From assembly GCA_026413225.1 (NCBI GenBank), contig CM048591.1, forward strand, positions 69,094,052 through 69,158,051: a DNA stretch of 64,000 bases. The letters are read 5' to 3'. Both the position numbers and the translations under genes were made by a program. Shown here one piece after another: positions 24,701 to 35,998 of this stretch; the stretch's first letter is position 1, and the number at the start of each line of letters is the position of its first letter. This DNA is from Otis tarda (lineage: Eukaryota > Chordata > Aves > Otidiformes > Otididae). The notes beneath the pieces were generated by a model. The model searched no databases and had not been told where the DNA came from. It saw only the letters and a list, made by a program, of their open reading frames with translations.

Positions 24701-26485
24701 GAGTACTTCTAACAGTACTAAATCTCATCAGGGCATGATATCAATGGAGAGCAACCAAATTGCTCCTGGTAGCAGCAGTAGTAGTCCTGGGGCCTGGTTC
24801 ATTAACTGGGAGGGAAGGGCATTCCATTCTTAGGCACTAGACTTCATACCTGTGTTTGTCCTGCTGAGCTGGGGAAAATGCTGTGCAGAATTTGTCCTTT
24901 ACCTCTTTAGATTAGATCCTCCCTTGCAGCCCTAGTTTCTTTGGTCGTGGAAAGAAACAGTACCATTCTAGCATACCAGTGAGCATTTTCCTTTTGTAGG
25001 CACAAAGGCACAAACTTCCCTGTCCTGTCATGTTCACTGGCTGATTTAATCTGTTACCGTCACTGAAGTGGTAGTTGAGACTGCAGATGGATGGAAATAC
25101 CTCTGCTGCTCATCTCTCCTCTTTTTGCTCCCAAATGTGGGTTCTGCACTCTCAAATGAAAGGTTGTAAAACCAAGCTGTCCTTTCTTCTCTCACATGCT
25201 GCATTCTTGGCTGATTTGATGTATGAAACCTGTATGATGATGTCATCCCAGCTTCAAGGACTTACACTCCTCAGAAATCCTAATCTTCTTGTCTGTTTTG
25301 GAGTCTCTGTTAATCACTCTGTATTGCATTTCTCAAAGGAAAATCTTCCTTTTAAATTTACTTTTCTCCCATTCCCTTAGCGCTTACTGCTAAACTTATG
25401 TGTTGTTTAGCTATCTAAATCCCAAAGATACCTTGGTAAAACATCAATGTGTATGCTTAAAGTGCTCTCCTCCCTAACTGATCACTGATCTCATCACCTG
25501 CTGCTTCTGCTGCACTATGTTGGACTTGCACTTCCAGTCCTCAGCCTCAATTTCCTAAAGAACTTATCTCCATCTATTTTCCTCTTCTTTTCCTCTTACT
25601 CTCTGTGCTCTTCCAGATTCTTTTTCTTTTCAGCCAATATCTCCCTGGAGTTCGTTGATGTTAGTGAAAACAAGTAGCACTGAATTTGAGAGGAAGTGAA
25701 GTAAAATAAATTGTTCTTGCCCACACAGGCAGCAGCCAGACAAGCTGCTGTACAAGCCAAACGATTTGGCGTGGGTGAGGAGGTGGAAGACTCTGGGCAG
25801 CAAGCACGAGCAGGGCTGGCGCTTTCCTGTCCTGAGGGGAGAATTTCTGTTTCGCTGCTCTGCTTCTGGAGGCTCGTGCTCTTCTGCCTGCAAGGCATCG
25901 CATCCTATTTGCACTGAATCAATTGGCTGCACACACTGTGAGGGTCTGGAAACAAACTTGTGGGAGTGGGACCAAACAGCTCCATGCTGAAATGGAAAAT
26001 CTTTAATAAGGAAAATGAGCTTTTGGGAGTTGTAAAATTTAAGTTGATAAGTGAGAAGATAATTTCTTAAGTGGTATATAAGAGCTAAGCCCATATGCAA
26101 CATCAGACCAGCAGTCCCCCTACACCATGGTGTGGTTTCAGATGGTGTCTGTGAATAGATGCTTGTTGAAAAGTAAGACAGTGAGGTACTGTTGTGCCCT
26201 GCCAACTGTGTTCAGCAGGGGACTTTCTGAGCTAGAGCTGTTTTGAGGGTAGGTCATTCTGCTTAACGGTTTTTGAAATACTTTTCTTGCATTAATGGAC
26301 ATGTTAGTTCTTTGAATCCATGTAAACTGGAGATGCTAACATTTCAGGGCTGTGGTCCTGAAGCCTGGTGGCACATTGTGTGAAGGTACCTTTTTGTTTG
26401 TATTGAACCTGGCATCTAATTGTTTCCAGTGTCACAATTTTATTTTTGTTTTATGACACAATAAAGAGTCATTCCTTGATTTTCT
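21753..26485. other. Non-coding DNA, no recognised feature
   Basis: Mostly AT-rich. The part 22560-23600 is richer in G and C and has overlapping open frames of 60-90 codons on both strands. I could not tie it to any gene or repeat family. Confidence 0.5.
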
Positions 26486-26518
26486 TTTCCTTAACAGTCA
26501 GGATTTCCTTAACAGTCA
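26486..26518. repeat. Short tandem duplication, period 18 bp
   Basis: tttccttaacagtca occurs at 26486-26500 and 26504-26518. Slippage duplication. Confidence 0.85.
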
Positions 26519-26802
26519 TCTCTTTTATAGGCTAATTACTGTTCTTGTGGCAGCCTTGGATTGTCCTTGCCATACATCTTTGTTTTATTTTTAGCTCACT
26601 AATGTCTTTGCATACCTGAGTTAGTTATCGTTTAATAGACTCACCCTCAGATTAGCAAATTGGTTTTTGTGGTTTTTCAGTCCTTTTCCCAGAAACATTT
26701 TTTAAACAGATTTTCTTATCATTTCCTCCTTATTTTATTTTACAGTTGCAGGTATTTTTTCTTGTCTTAGCATGTGATGTGTCCATATTAATTTTTCATT
26801 CT

Positions 26803-27354
26803 TGTACTGGGCCTGGCTGCGATAGAGTTAATTTTCTTCATAGCTGCTCATATGGTGCTGTGTTTTAGATTTTCAACCAGAGCAGTGCAGATGACACACT
26901 AAAGTTTTAGCTATTGCTGAACAGCGCTTGCACAGGGTCAATGGTTTTTCGGTTTCTCACTCTGCCTGCCCCCAGTGAATAGATCTGGGGGCTGTGCAAG
27001 AGGCTGGGAGGGGATACAACTAGGCAGGTGACCCAAACTAACCAAAGAGATGATCCATGCCATGTAACGTCATTCTCAGCAATAAGAAGGAGAAGGAAGA
27101 GATTTGAGGGCGTTAGCCATCTTTTGCTTGGCAGCTGGCTGGGCATCAGTCTACCTGTGGGAGCTGGTGAGCAAATGTCTTTACATCACTTGTTTAATTT
27201 TGTTTTCTTTCTCTCTTCTTCCACTTCTCCTTCACTTGTTAAATAATTTTTATCTTGACCCACAAATTTTCTTGCTTTTACTCTTCCTCTTACCCTGTCC
27301 CATGAGCAACTGCCTGTGTCGTGCTTAGCTACCTACCGGGGTTAAATCACAAAA
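26803..27354 (+). mobile_element. Solo LTR of an avian endogenous retrovirus (ERVL-like)
   Basis: The segment opens with tgtactgggcctggctgcga and closes with the family's ggggttaaatcaca end. In between it has the familiar order of this bird LTR family: a gctgtgttttagatttt block, then acgtcattctcagcaataag, and a 3' part with tgttaaataatttttatctt followed by ttttactcttcctcttaccc. Flanking 5-bp words attct and agtct look like an aged target duplication, and five bases fit an ERVL-like integrase. No internal retroviral genes adjoin it, so it is a solo LTR left by recombination. It is a moderately old fossil. The family name is from memory and was not checked. Confidence 0.75.
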
Positions 27355-27761
27355 AGTCTGTAGGCATTTTTTTTGTTTAATAAAATGTGTTTAGCTCCAC
27401 CTTCATGGGAAATAGAGTATGCCTATGTTCTGACTTTACAGTTAGAGGTGTAAAAAGGGGTTATGGATTAGACTTGCAAGTGCTTCACTGTCACTTCCAT
27501 TAAAACAGAATAAAACATTATTTTTAACTATATAGATTTTTAAAAGGTGAAAAATTATTTGCTGCATCTGCTATAATATATGGTGATGGCTGAAAGCCTC
27601 TAATCAGAGCCAGTTATTAACATTTGAGTTTTTAATGTTAATTCATTGATTTTTTAGTAAGCTGTGATATTACTCAGATACAGCTTTGCAACATTGCATG
27701 TCTGTAGTTCACTAGAGATCATACTGCATCTTCTCAGCTTTCTTCCTAACAGCTCTGGCAC

Positions 27762-27819
27762 ACACTGAAACAAAGGAGGTTCCTCCTTAACATCAGGAAA
27801 CACTTTCCCTGTGAAAGTG
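27762..27819 (+). mobile_element. CR1 LINE tail, left half split by an LTR
   Basis: The words aggaggttcctccttaacat and caggaaacactttccctgtg match the ORF2 C-terminal part of an older CR1 subfamily. The match stops where the LTR begins at 27820 and resumes at 28671. Confidence 0.75.
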
Positions 27820-28670
27820 TGTATTGGTTTTCCGTGGCAAGGTTTTGGTAGCGGAGGGACTGCAGGGGTGGCTTCTGTGAGAAGATACCAGAAGTTTCTC
27901 TCAGGTCCAGTAGAACCAATGCCAGCCGGCTCCAAGACAGACCCACTGCTGCCGAGGCTAAGCCTATCAGGGATGGTGGTGGTGCCTCTGGGATGGCATA
28001 GTTAAGAAGGGGAAAAAACAGTAGCCGGAGGAGAGGAGTGAGAACATGTGAGTAAACTACTCTGCAAACATCAAGGTCAGTGGAGAAGGAGGGGAGGAAG
28101 TGTTCCAGGCACCAGAGCAGAGATTCCCCTGCAGCCCGTGGTGCAGCCCATGGTGAGGCCAGCTGTGCCCCTGCAGCCCATGGAGGCCCACGGAGGAGCA
28201 GAGATCCACCTGCAGCCCATGGACAACCCCACACTGGGGCAGGTGGATGCTTGAAGGAGGCTGTGACCCCATGGAGAGTCCACACTGGAGCAGGCTCCTG
28301 GCGGGACCTGTGGAGAGAGGAGCCCATGTTGGAGCAGGTTTGCTGGCAGGGCCTGTGACCTTGCAGGGACCCATGCTGCAGTAGTCCATTCCTGAAGGAG
28401 AACACCCCATGGAAAGGACACATGCTGGAGCAGTTTGTGAAGAACTGCAGCCTGTGGGAAGGACACACGTTGGAGAAGTTCATAAAGAACTGTCTCCTGT
28501 GGGAGGGACCCCACGCTGGAGCAGAGGAAGAGTGTGAGAAGGAAGGAGCAGCAGAGACAACACATGGTGAACTGACTGCAACCCCCATTCCCTGTTCCCC
28601 TGCACTGCTTGGCAGAGGGAGGAGGCAGAGAAATCAGGAGTCAAGGGTCAGCCAGGGTCAGCCCACCACA
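27820..28670 (+). mobile_element. Solo LTR of an avian endogenous retrovirus inside a CR1
   Basis: This LTR is bounded by tgtattggttttccgtggca on the left and ccagggtcagcccaccaca on the right, with tg...ca ends. It carries a promoter-like stretch near 28000 (gttaagaaggggaaaa) and then a GC-rich body built of degenerate units ending in ctggagcag. It interrupts a CR1 copy, so it is younger than that CR1. No coding region is attached. The body matches an LTR family that I recall as widespread in birds. A clean target duplication is not visible. The open frames of up to 280 codons over it are side effects of GC-rich repeat content. Confidence 0.8.
28285..28530 (+). repeat. LTR-internal degenerate minisatellite, about 46-bp units
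   Basis: The word ctggagcag or a near variant recurs at 28285, 28329, 28376, 28425, 28470 and 28516, a spacing of 44-49 bp. Each unit also carries a gaccc-type and a tgtggga-type block. The repeat belongs to the LTR body and recurs in the LTR at 34861-35993. Confidence 0.7.
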
Positions 28671-28858
28671 GAATAACCAAGCACTGACACAGGTTGCCCA
28701 GGGAGGCTGTGGAGTCTCCATCCCTGGAGATACTAAAAAACCATCTGGACACAGTCCTGGGCAGCCAGATCCAGGTCACCCTGCTTGACCAGGTGCTTGG
28801 ACCAGATCTCCTCCAAAGGTCCCCTCCATCCTCAGCCATTTGGTCATTCTGTGATTAT
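28671..28858 (+). mobile_element. CR1 LINE tail, right half split by an LTR
   Basis: This continues the CR1 interrupted at 27819. It reads accaagcactgacacaggtt, then gttgcccagggaggctgtgg, and ends in the CR1 3' UTR with cctcagccatttggtcattc. Together with the left half, it makes one old CR1 3' end of about 245 bp. Confidence 0.85.
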
Positions 28859-29590
28859 TGTTTTTAACAGGCTAATGTTAAGATGAAATATTACCTTAGA
28901 TGCATATTAATCTGAGGAGCTGCTTTTGCCATTAATAAAGATTTCACCAGACACTGCTGGTAATGTAGACGAGAACTGTCTATCAATGAAAGAAAGGATC
29001 AATAGGGGTTAATTTTGTCAAAGAGCTTTAGAAAAATAATTTAATTTCCAAACTCAACATGTAAGGTTGTTCAAATGAAGGATAGCTGTAGGAGAGGGAC
29101 ATGATTCCGTAAATACTTGCTTATTAAAGTATTCTGAAGTAACGTTAATCTGACCACTGATTGCAGGAAATGTGTTCAGGAGCCAGGGTGCATCTAAATG
29201 TCAAGTTTAGTGCATGTGCAGACAAATCTGTTCTACATGGATGGAAGTACTGACGTAATTCTGGGAAAAGTTTTGAGACAACCTAAGAGGAAAGTTGGTG
29301 AGGAGATCTCTCTAACAGTAATTGTACTCATGGAGCATTGTAAAAGAGAATAGATTTGTGACACCAGTGAGAAATTGACTCTAAGATGGGGCTATTTGTA
29401 ATGGGAAAATATTTTTGCAATAATAGTTTTGGGTGATAAATTAATGGCTTTGATTCAGACTTAAATTTAGACTAGAATCCATTACTTCTGTGATCCTTAT
29501 ACAACAGGAGTATAACTGATCTAACTAAAAAGGTACAGGAGCTATTAGGATCTTACTTTTCGGTAACTGTAGTAAAGAAGGAGTGTAGGA

Positions 29591-29637
29591 ATCTGATACT
29601 GAAAAAGTATCACAGTATCACATCTGATACTGAAAAA
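29591..29637. repeat. Short tandem duplication, period 31 bp
   Basis: atctgatactgaaaaa occurs at 29591-29606 and 29622-29637. The spacer itself holds a repeated gtatcac. Confidence 0.85.
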
Positions 29638-31220
29638 TGCAAGTGTAAAATTTACTTACTGTATTATTACCTCACATCTGAGTAGACTATGTGAGCTGCT
29701 CTTAATATCAGTGCATACAGTTGATAGATATCTGCGCATAGAGTATGTGAACCTCTTGGGAGAAAGTCAAAACCAATTTTAAAAGAGGCTATCGAGCTCT
29801 CAGTCATGCTTTCAGGCAGAGTGAGTTTTTACGGCTGAGACTGTCCAGCTGCTGTTACTGCCTTTCCGAGGTTGCTGTTGTCTGTCTGTAAGAGATCTGG
29901 CTCAGCTGGACATCAGTTGAGCTTCTTAGACACATCGTTTGCATTGTTACACAGTGATGCAGCCAGAAGCCAGGAATGATTCGCACTCAGTGGCAATGGC
30001 TGTGAGCTGCAGTGGCACAGGAAAAGGTATGTGTTCTGGAGGTAATTGGAGAGATTGGCTAGGGGGAAGAATCACCTCAGCTGCATCGCCTAACTCTTCC
30101 TGACAGTGTGAGTCAGAGCCATGGGCCATGCCTCCTGCCCTTCTTTCACAGTAGGGGAAGGATACAGCTGCAGTTTTATGTTACAATAAGAAATGTTTTT
30201 GTATTTCCTCATAAATTCCTAATGGAGAGGAGACAAGGTTGTTTTCACAACAGCTGAGCTGAACCTCTGCAGTCATCTGCTATAATCCACTGTACCTGGT
30301 TTGTCTGGCAATAAGTGAAAACTTCAGTGCGATAGTTGTTATATGCCAAGTTTTCTGAACAGCAAAACACATCTTTGTGGTGAAGACAATGATACTGACA
30401 TCCACACAACCTTGCTTTTTCAACCATGCATCTATTTAAAACTATTTCCCTATCTGAAATGTGGAAAACAGTGTGATATCATGGAAGTATGAAGTCAGTA
30501 CAACTTAATAGGATTTAAAAAATGAGAGGCTGGAAGAATACTTGGGTAACTTTTTACAACTAAATCAGTGACCTGTGATCAGGGCGTTCTGCTGGAAACT
30601 TCTCCCTCAAGCCGTATTGCCTGTTGGCCCATAAAATCACATCTCTGCTTAAGGATTGTGTGCTCTCGTGCTCTCTATCGCTGTGTTTTTATATAAAAAT
30701 TAAAAGTTTGAAAATGGTATTCCTGCATAAAGTGTTTAATGCTGACAGTGTTTACCTAAAAGGATTATTGTATTGGAGAAGAACAAATGCAGCAGTTGCC
30801 TTTAGTTTATACACTTGTAATTATAATAAACTTAGGAGTTGACCATATCTCTGAGTCTGATGTTGAATGGGGATTAGGCAGAAGTTTCTCCAGCATACAG
30901 AGATCTGAAATGCTGTGTCCCTCAGTATGACGAGTGTCAGGTTGGAAGCTGCCCAATAACATATCTACACATCAGTAAAATAGAAAAACCTCTGTATTTT
31001 TTAAGGCTTTTATCTTTGCACTTTTGTATTGGTATTAAACATCTAAACTATATGTGTAACTCAAAAAAGAAAACCTGGAATGTAAAAGGCAAGACGACGG
31101 TTTTGTTCTGTGTCTTGTGGAAATACTTCTGCTTTTACAGCTTGGCTGGTGGCTTTGATAGTGATAAATGAAGCAGAATTGAATATAGTAGCTAATTTAT
31201 TAGTTCATGTAGCAACAGGG

Positions 31221-31256
31221 AAAAAAAACAAAACAAAACAAAACAAACAAACAAAA
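31221..31256. repeat. AAAAC/AAAC simple repeat
   Basis: Several aaaac and aaac units follow a run of A. Confidence 0.85.
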
Positions 31257-31638
31257 CCAGAAAAACCGCTTTTCCTTAACAATACAGTTAAGCTGGTGTT
31301 ACCCAAGGAGGCAGAAGGAGAAGGTGCACAGAGCTGAAAGGTGCAGGTACAGCACTGTGGGTTTCCTAACTTGAATGGCACTTCAGCTGTTTTGTCTCCA
31401 CAGTCCAAGCAATTTGATTAACGCTACACTTGAAAGGACGGAAGAGATGGTTAACTTGAAGACAGCTTTCTGAGGTAGACCACTTTGGTTATCTTCTTTT
31501 GGTTTGACTCATGATAAACACTGAAGGAGCGAATCCTGAGCAGAGAATATGTAGGCTGCAGTCAGAAGGCAAATGCTTTTCTGGGAGAGTTTTCTCAGTA
31601 TTTTAAATGCGCATGGGTATAAAGAACGAATTAACTGT

Positions 31639-31670
31639 TTTTTTTTTTTTTTAAAAAAAAAGAAAAAAAA
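31639..31670. repeat. Poly-T joined to poly-A
   Basis: Fourteen T run directly into nine A, then g and eight more A. The stretch is self-complementary and likely length-variable. Confidence 0.85.
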
Positions 31671-32617
31671 GAGCAGGCTTTTAAAATCTTGCAGATTTGT
31701 AAAACATAGTAGTTAAATTAATTCATTGGAAAATCCTGGGTTCTAAAGAGCAAGAGTTTCAAACTCAATTTTTAAAATATTTCTCTGTATATGGACAATT
31801 CAACAGATTGGTTGAAGTAAACATATTAAGAGATTAGGTATGTACAAAACCTGATTTAATGAAGAATACGGAAACTTGAAATGATTTTATCTTGTGAATC
31901 TAATTGATTTTGTCTCTGTGACACAAAAATGTCTTTGTACTTAAAACCATACCTGCAATGTAAATCTTACTAAAATTATTGCATTGAAATGGTAGGTGTC
32001 CTCTAGTATATCTGAATAATTTATTTGCCAATGCCAAAAACAATTAGATATTGAATAAATGTTTTTGCTTGGGTTGTTTCATTTAAGTCTTATAGCTGTG
32101 GGATACCTTGCTGTCACAAAGCTTATGGAAGCCCACTGACGTCATGGAAGTGAACGGCCTTGGATCATCCCCAGGTGTTCATCCTAAGGCGGGGTGCAAG
32201 TCCTTGAGCTGAACCAGTGCATTTTGCTTTATTGGCTGTCTGAAGAGCTGCTGGCTTGACAGTTGCAGCTGTTGATGCCTGGGTGCTGCATCCAGTGCGT
32301 GCCGTCCGTGAGGCACTAGACAGACGACTGCTCTGCTGGAGGGTGAGCTAATTTGGCTGCTTTGTGCAAGTTAGTGAGGGACTGCTCTGTCAGCACAAAT
32401 GTGGGTAGGTAACATGGGGCAGTAATCTCTGGATCTAGAAGAGGACATCCCTCCGTCTTCTGGGAAGTGTGCTTGGGAGGTGCAGGATCTGCCTGATGCA
32501 GCATGCTTCAAATTAGCATTGTAGGTGAATGTTTCAAAATGAATCTGGCAAAACCAGTGTTGGTGAGTTACCATATCAAACTTGTCACAGAGGCAGGTAA
32601 TTGCTAGGTGGAGTTAT

Positions 32618-32697
32618 ACAGCCTGTATTATGCGGGAGGTCAGATTAGATCATCACTGTTTCTTCTGGTTTTAAATTCTGTGACTCTAATGCAACCA
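32618..32697 (+). mobile_element. Ancient CR1-type 3' end relic
   Basis: gggaggtcagattagatcat, then ttcttctggttttaaattct, then gtgactct resemble the terminal part of an old amniote CR1 group (tgggaggtcagactagatga, then cttaaaatctatga). Only about 80 bp are recognisable. Confidence 0.5.
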
Positions 32698-33057
32698 GTT
32701 GTTCCATGCGATCACTGTCCGTACTTGTTTATCACCGACACACCCAAATCAGCTTGCATCCCTACGTGTCTCACGCTGTAACTGAGCTGTCTGTTTTCCA
32801 GGGCATGAAGAGCTTTCCCATAGGTCACTGTCGTAAGCAAAATGGAACTTTAAAATATATATACTTGTGTGACATAGAGTTAATTCAGGGGGAGAGAGGG
32901 GAATTGAAAATTATGGAATTTTGTATTAGAAATTCAGATATTCTTAAACTAACTTGAGCTAAATTGGTAGAACCTGTTTTAAACTGAGGTAGCACTTCAC
33001 TCAGGTTTAGAAACAGGAATAATAAAACCACACGATGCAGAATTGTGTGTTATGCAG

Positions 33058-33150
33058 AATAATGGTATTATTATGTATTGTGTATGTTATTATTATATAT
33101 TATGTATATTGTAACATATAACATGTTGTTATTATATATTATTATGTTCT
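33058..33150. repeat. AT-rich tat/tta simple repeat
   Basis: About 90 bp of imperfect ttattatatattatg-like units. Confidence 0.85.
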
Positions 33151-34540
33151 TAAGGACAAAGTAGATGGGTCAGCTTGCAGTAAACTGCTGTTGCTTGAAA
33201 GTCTTTTGTATGATGTTGGCTGCATTCAAATGCACCTTTAGTCTGTTTCCATCGTTGGGATTTCAGACTATAAGTCAGGATAGACCAAAAGATTGGTTCA
33301 ATCAGATATATTTAGTGTTCTTTAAAATAATGCCTTTTTACAGTCCAGGTATGCGTAAGCAGCCCTATACTTGTTCTGGTAAATGTTCGTCTTTCCCTTT
33401 GTTTTTACAAGTGCTGGTTACAGGCGTGAATTTACCTGTGCATGCAAGTTTAGGTCAAATCTGAAGGTGTGAGTAGCAAAAGTTTAACACTGTTTGCATG
33501 AGAATCACTGCGAGAGAGATAAAAGGCTAGGTTTTCAGACAGTTAGTATGCATTGAATATGTAAAAGCTGTTACATAAATGTACATATATAAAATACAAA
33601 ATAAGAAACTAATTGTTGAAGAAGTTGATTTTTTTTTTTAGCTTACCAGTTCATTAATATAATAAAAAATTAATACGACAATTTTTAGTTCCGCAGAGTG
33701 AAATCTGTTGGTTGTATTGAACTGGTTAGTGTTACTGCAATGCTGTCTGCCGTGTTTGTGAGATATAAAGCTCTACTCTCCCTGTGTTCATTGCTTTCCG
33801 AAAAGAATTGTTTTGCCAGGGACATCACTTTTGGAAGAAGGGAAAGGAAGACATGATTTTCAAAGAAGGGCAAGACTGGGATGCATGTCAGAGCAGTGCT
33901 CCCATTTTAATAAGATTTCAGCCAGCACTACTGTATGCATTTACTGCCCTGCCCCAATTTATCTGTCTGTTAGAATACTTAGTTTTATTTTGAGCAATTC
34001 AAATAGTAGAGTTGCTATGGGTAGAGTGATTGTCATGTAATATTAATTTAGTTTAGTTTGCTGGTAGATTCCCCTCCTTTCTTTGCAGAGTCTGGGATAG
34101 GATGATGAGTTTGTTGAGTGTTTTCCTCAAACAAATACTGCATTTGAGACAGTATATAAATTTTACTCAACAAAGCTCATTTAAAAAAAAATACTGAGAA
34201 GTCTTATTTTTAATGGAAAAAATGAATAAATAGTGCAGTCACTGTTATCTTTGATATGTTCCAAACATTTTTCAAGTGTCTTTCCGACAGATGGTCTGCA
34301 TAGCTGTTCTCTGGGATCAGCTATGGGCATTAAAACAGGGACCATAAATAGGTCAGATGAAGCTGCTAACTGTTCTAATGTAATTCAGGAGCACTAGGCA
34401 CAACATGGGCTTTTGGTACAACAGTACATCTTTCTGATTATTGTCTGAGGAATATGTTGCAACCTATCCAAAGGAAATTTGTCTGTAGAGCTGTTACTTT
34501 CATTGTATTTTTCTCTGACACCCCATGCTGGTTTTGTTTA

Positions 34541-34580
34541 TGTGGTTTGGCTGGATATTTGGTGTGGCTTGGCTGGATAT
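34541..34580. repeat. Short tandem duplication, period 22 bp
   Basis: tgtggtttggctggatat at 34541-34558 is repeated with one difference at 34563-34580. Confidence 0.85.
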
Positions 34581-34855
34581 GGATTTAGTTTCTCTGGAAC
34601 AAAAATTTTAAAAGTAATGATTAAAAAAATCTTTTTAAAATCCAATTTGCTTTAGAAGAACAGGAAGAAGGTTTAAAGGCTGAAAGTAAAAAAGAACATT
34701 TGCTACACAGAGGCTATTTTTGAGATTACCATTTCTGCAAGGTGCCCAGGGATTACTCTGGTATTACTATTTTACGTATTTGTTAGGTGTAAACAGGTGT
34801 ATTTTGGATAAGTGGAGAGGTGGTTATAGACACTTACAGCTTTTAGGACTATTAT

Positions 34856-35998
34856 TACTGTGTCGTAGTTCAGCCCTGATCAGGACCAGACTACACAGTC
34901 TCTCTCTCACTCCCCCCCCACCCTCCGAGAGAACAGGGGGAGATGATATAAGGAAAAACGTCTCGACGTTTGAGATAAGGACAGGGAGAAATCCTTAAAG
35001 TTACCATCACGGGCAAAACAGACTTGACTTGGGGAAAAATACTCATTTATTTCTAAAACTAGCAGGAGAATGAGACCGGGAACAAGATAACCTCCCCCCA
35101 CCCCTCCCTCTTCCCAAGCTTAACATTATCTTTACCTCCTTCCCCCCGGAGTGGCACAGGGGGGAAGAAGGAATGGGGGTTGCGGTCAGTTCATCACGGG
35201 TTGTTTCATGCCGCTACTTCGTTATCGAGGGAAGAACTCCTCACATTCCTCCCCTGCTCCATTGTGGGGTCCCACCCATATGCCACAGTCCTTCATGAAA
35301 CTGCTCCGGCGTGGGTCATCTCTTCCACGGGGTGCAGTCCCTCCAGAACAGTTGCCCCAGCGGGCCCTCCACAGGCCACAGCCTCCTTCAGGCATCTGCC
35401 TGCCCCGGCATGGGGTCCTTGACGGGCTGCAGTGAATCTCTGCCCCTCTGTGAACCTCCATGGACTGCAGGGGGGACAACCTGCTCCACCATGGGCTGCA
35501 CCACAGGCTGCAGGGGAATCTTGGCCAGGAGCAGCATTACTCCTCCCCCTCCTTCTTCACTGACCTTGGCATCTGCAGCCGTTCCTCACAACAGGCTGGC
35601 AGACGCCTCTCAGGATCCTTTTTACATCTTATTCACTTCTCATCTCCTCTCCACCTCTTCCAGCCAGGCCAGGCTGAGTTGGGCCCAGCTGGCTGCCCGG
35701 CGGGAGGCCAGAGGGTGAGGCCTGCAAGGCCCACAAGGCTCACGCCTCCCCCTCTCTGCCCCCACTCAGCTGCTTCACATCTTCTTTTTTTTTTTTTCCT
35801 GTTTTCCCCTTCTTAAATACGTTATCGCAGAGGCGTTATCATGGGACATTCTACTACCAATCGGCTCGGCCTTGGCCAGCAGTGGGTCCGCCCTAGGCCT
35901 GGCCAAGTTCACTGAACAAAGGGGAGCGACTTCTAGCAGTTTCCTACAGAAGCTGCCACCTTAGGCCCCCCCTCCCTAAACAAAACCACAACATACTG
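34856..35998 (-). mobile_element. Solo LTR with identical 5-bp target duplications (ERVL-like)
   Basis: The LTR body spans 34861-35993 (1133 bp) and reads on the minus strand from tgttgtggttttgtttaggg to ctgaactacgaca. The word tactg flanks it on both sides (34856-34860 and 35994-35998), so the ends are exact and the element is a solo LTR. On the minus strand it has a TATA-like acgtatttaagaagggg near 35815, a GC-rich body with gcagccc and ggagcag units like the LTR at 27820, an aataaa near 35052, and a long 3' part. It appears whole as an LTR and is the best kept of the three, so probably the youngest. No internal genes are present. The family call is from memory. Confidence 0.85.

Larger units (their letters stand above)
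28859..32617. other. Non-coding DNA, simple repeats only
   Basis: Unique-looking sequence with a 31-bp-period duplication at 29591, an AAAAC repeat at 31221 and a T/A run at 31639. No gene or larger transposon recognised. Confidence 0.55.
32698..34855. other. Non-coding DNA, simple repeats only
   Basis: Contains an AT-rich simple repeat at 33058-33150 and a 22-bp-period duplication at 34541. Otherwise nothing recognised. Confidence 0.55.

Noticed and set aside
27746-28588. Open frames up to 280 codons at 27.7-28.6 kb
   Set aside because: They lie antisense to or across the LTR and arise from its GC-rich repeated body.
32130-32180. cccactgacgtcatggaagtg, resembling an old amniote repeat and a CRE-like site
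   Set aside because: Only about 20 bp match the remembered pattern. There is not enough to call.
35151-35816. Open frames up to 135 codons at 35.2-35.8 kb
   Set aside because: They are on the opposite strand of the solo LTR and are explained by its repeat content.
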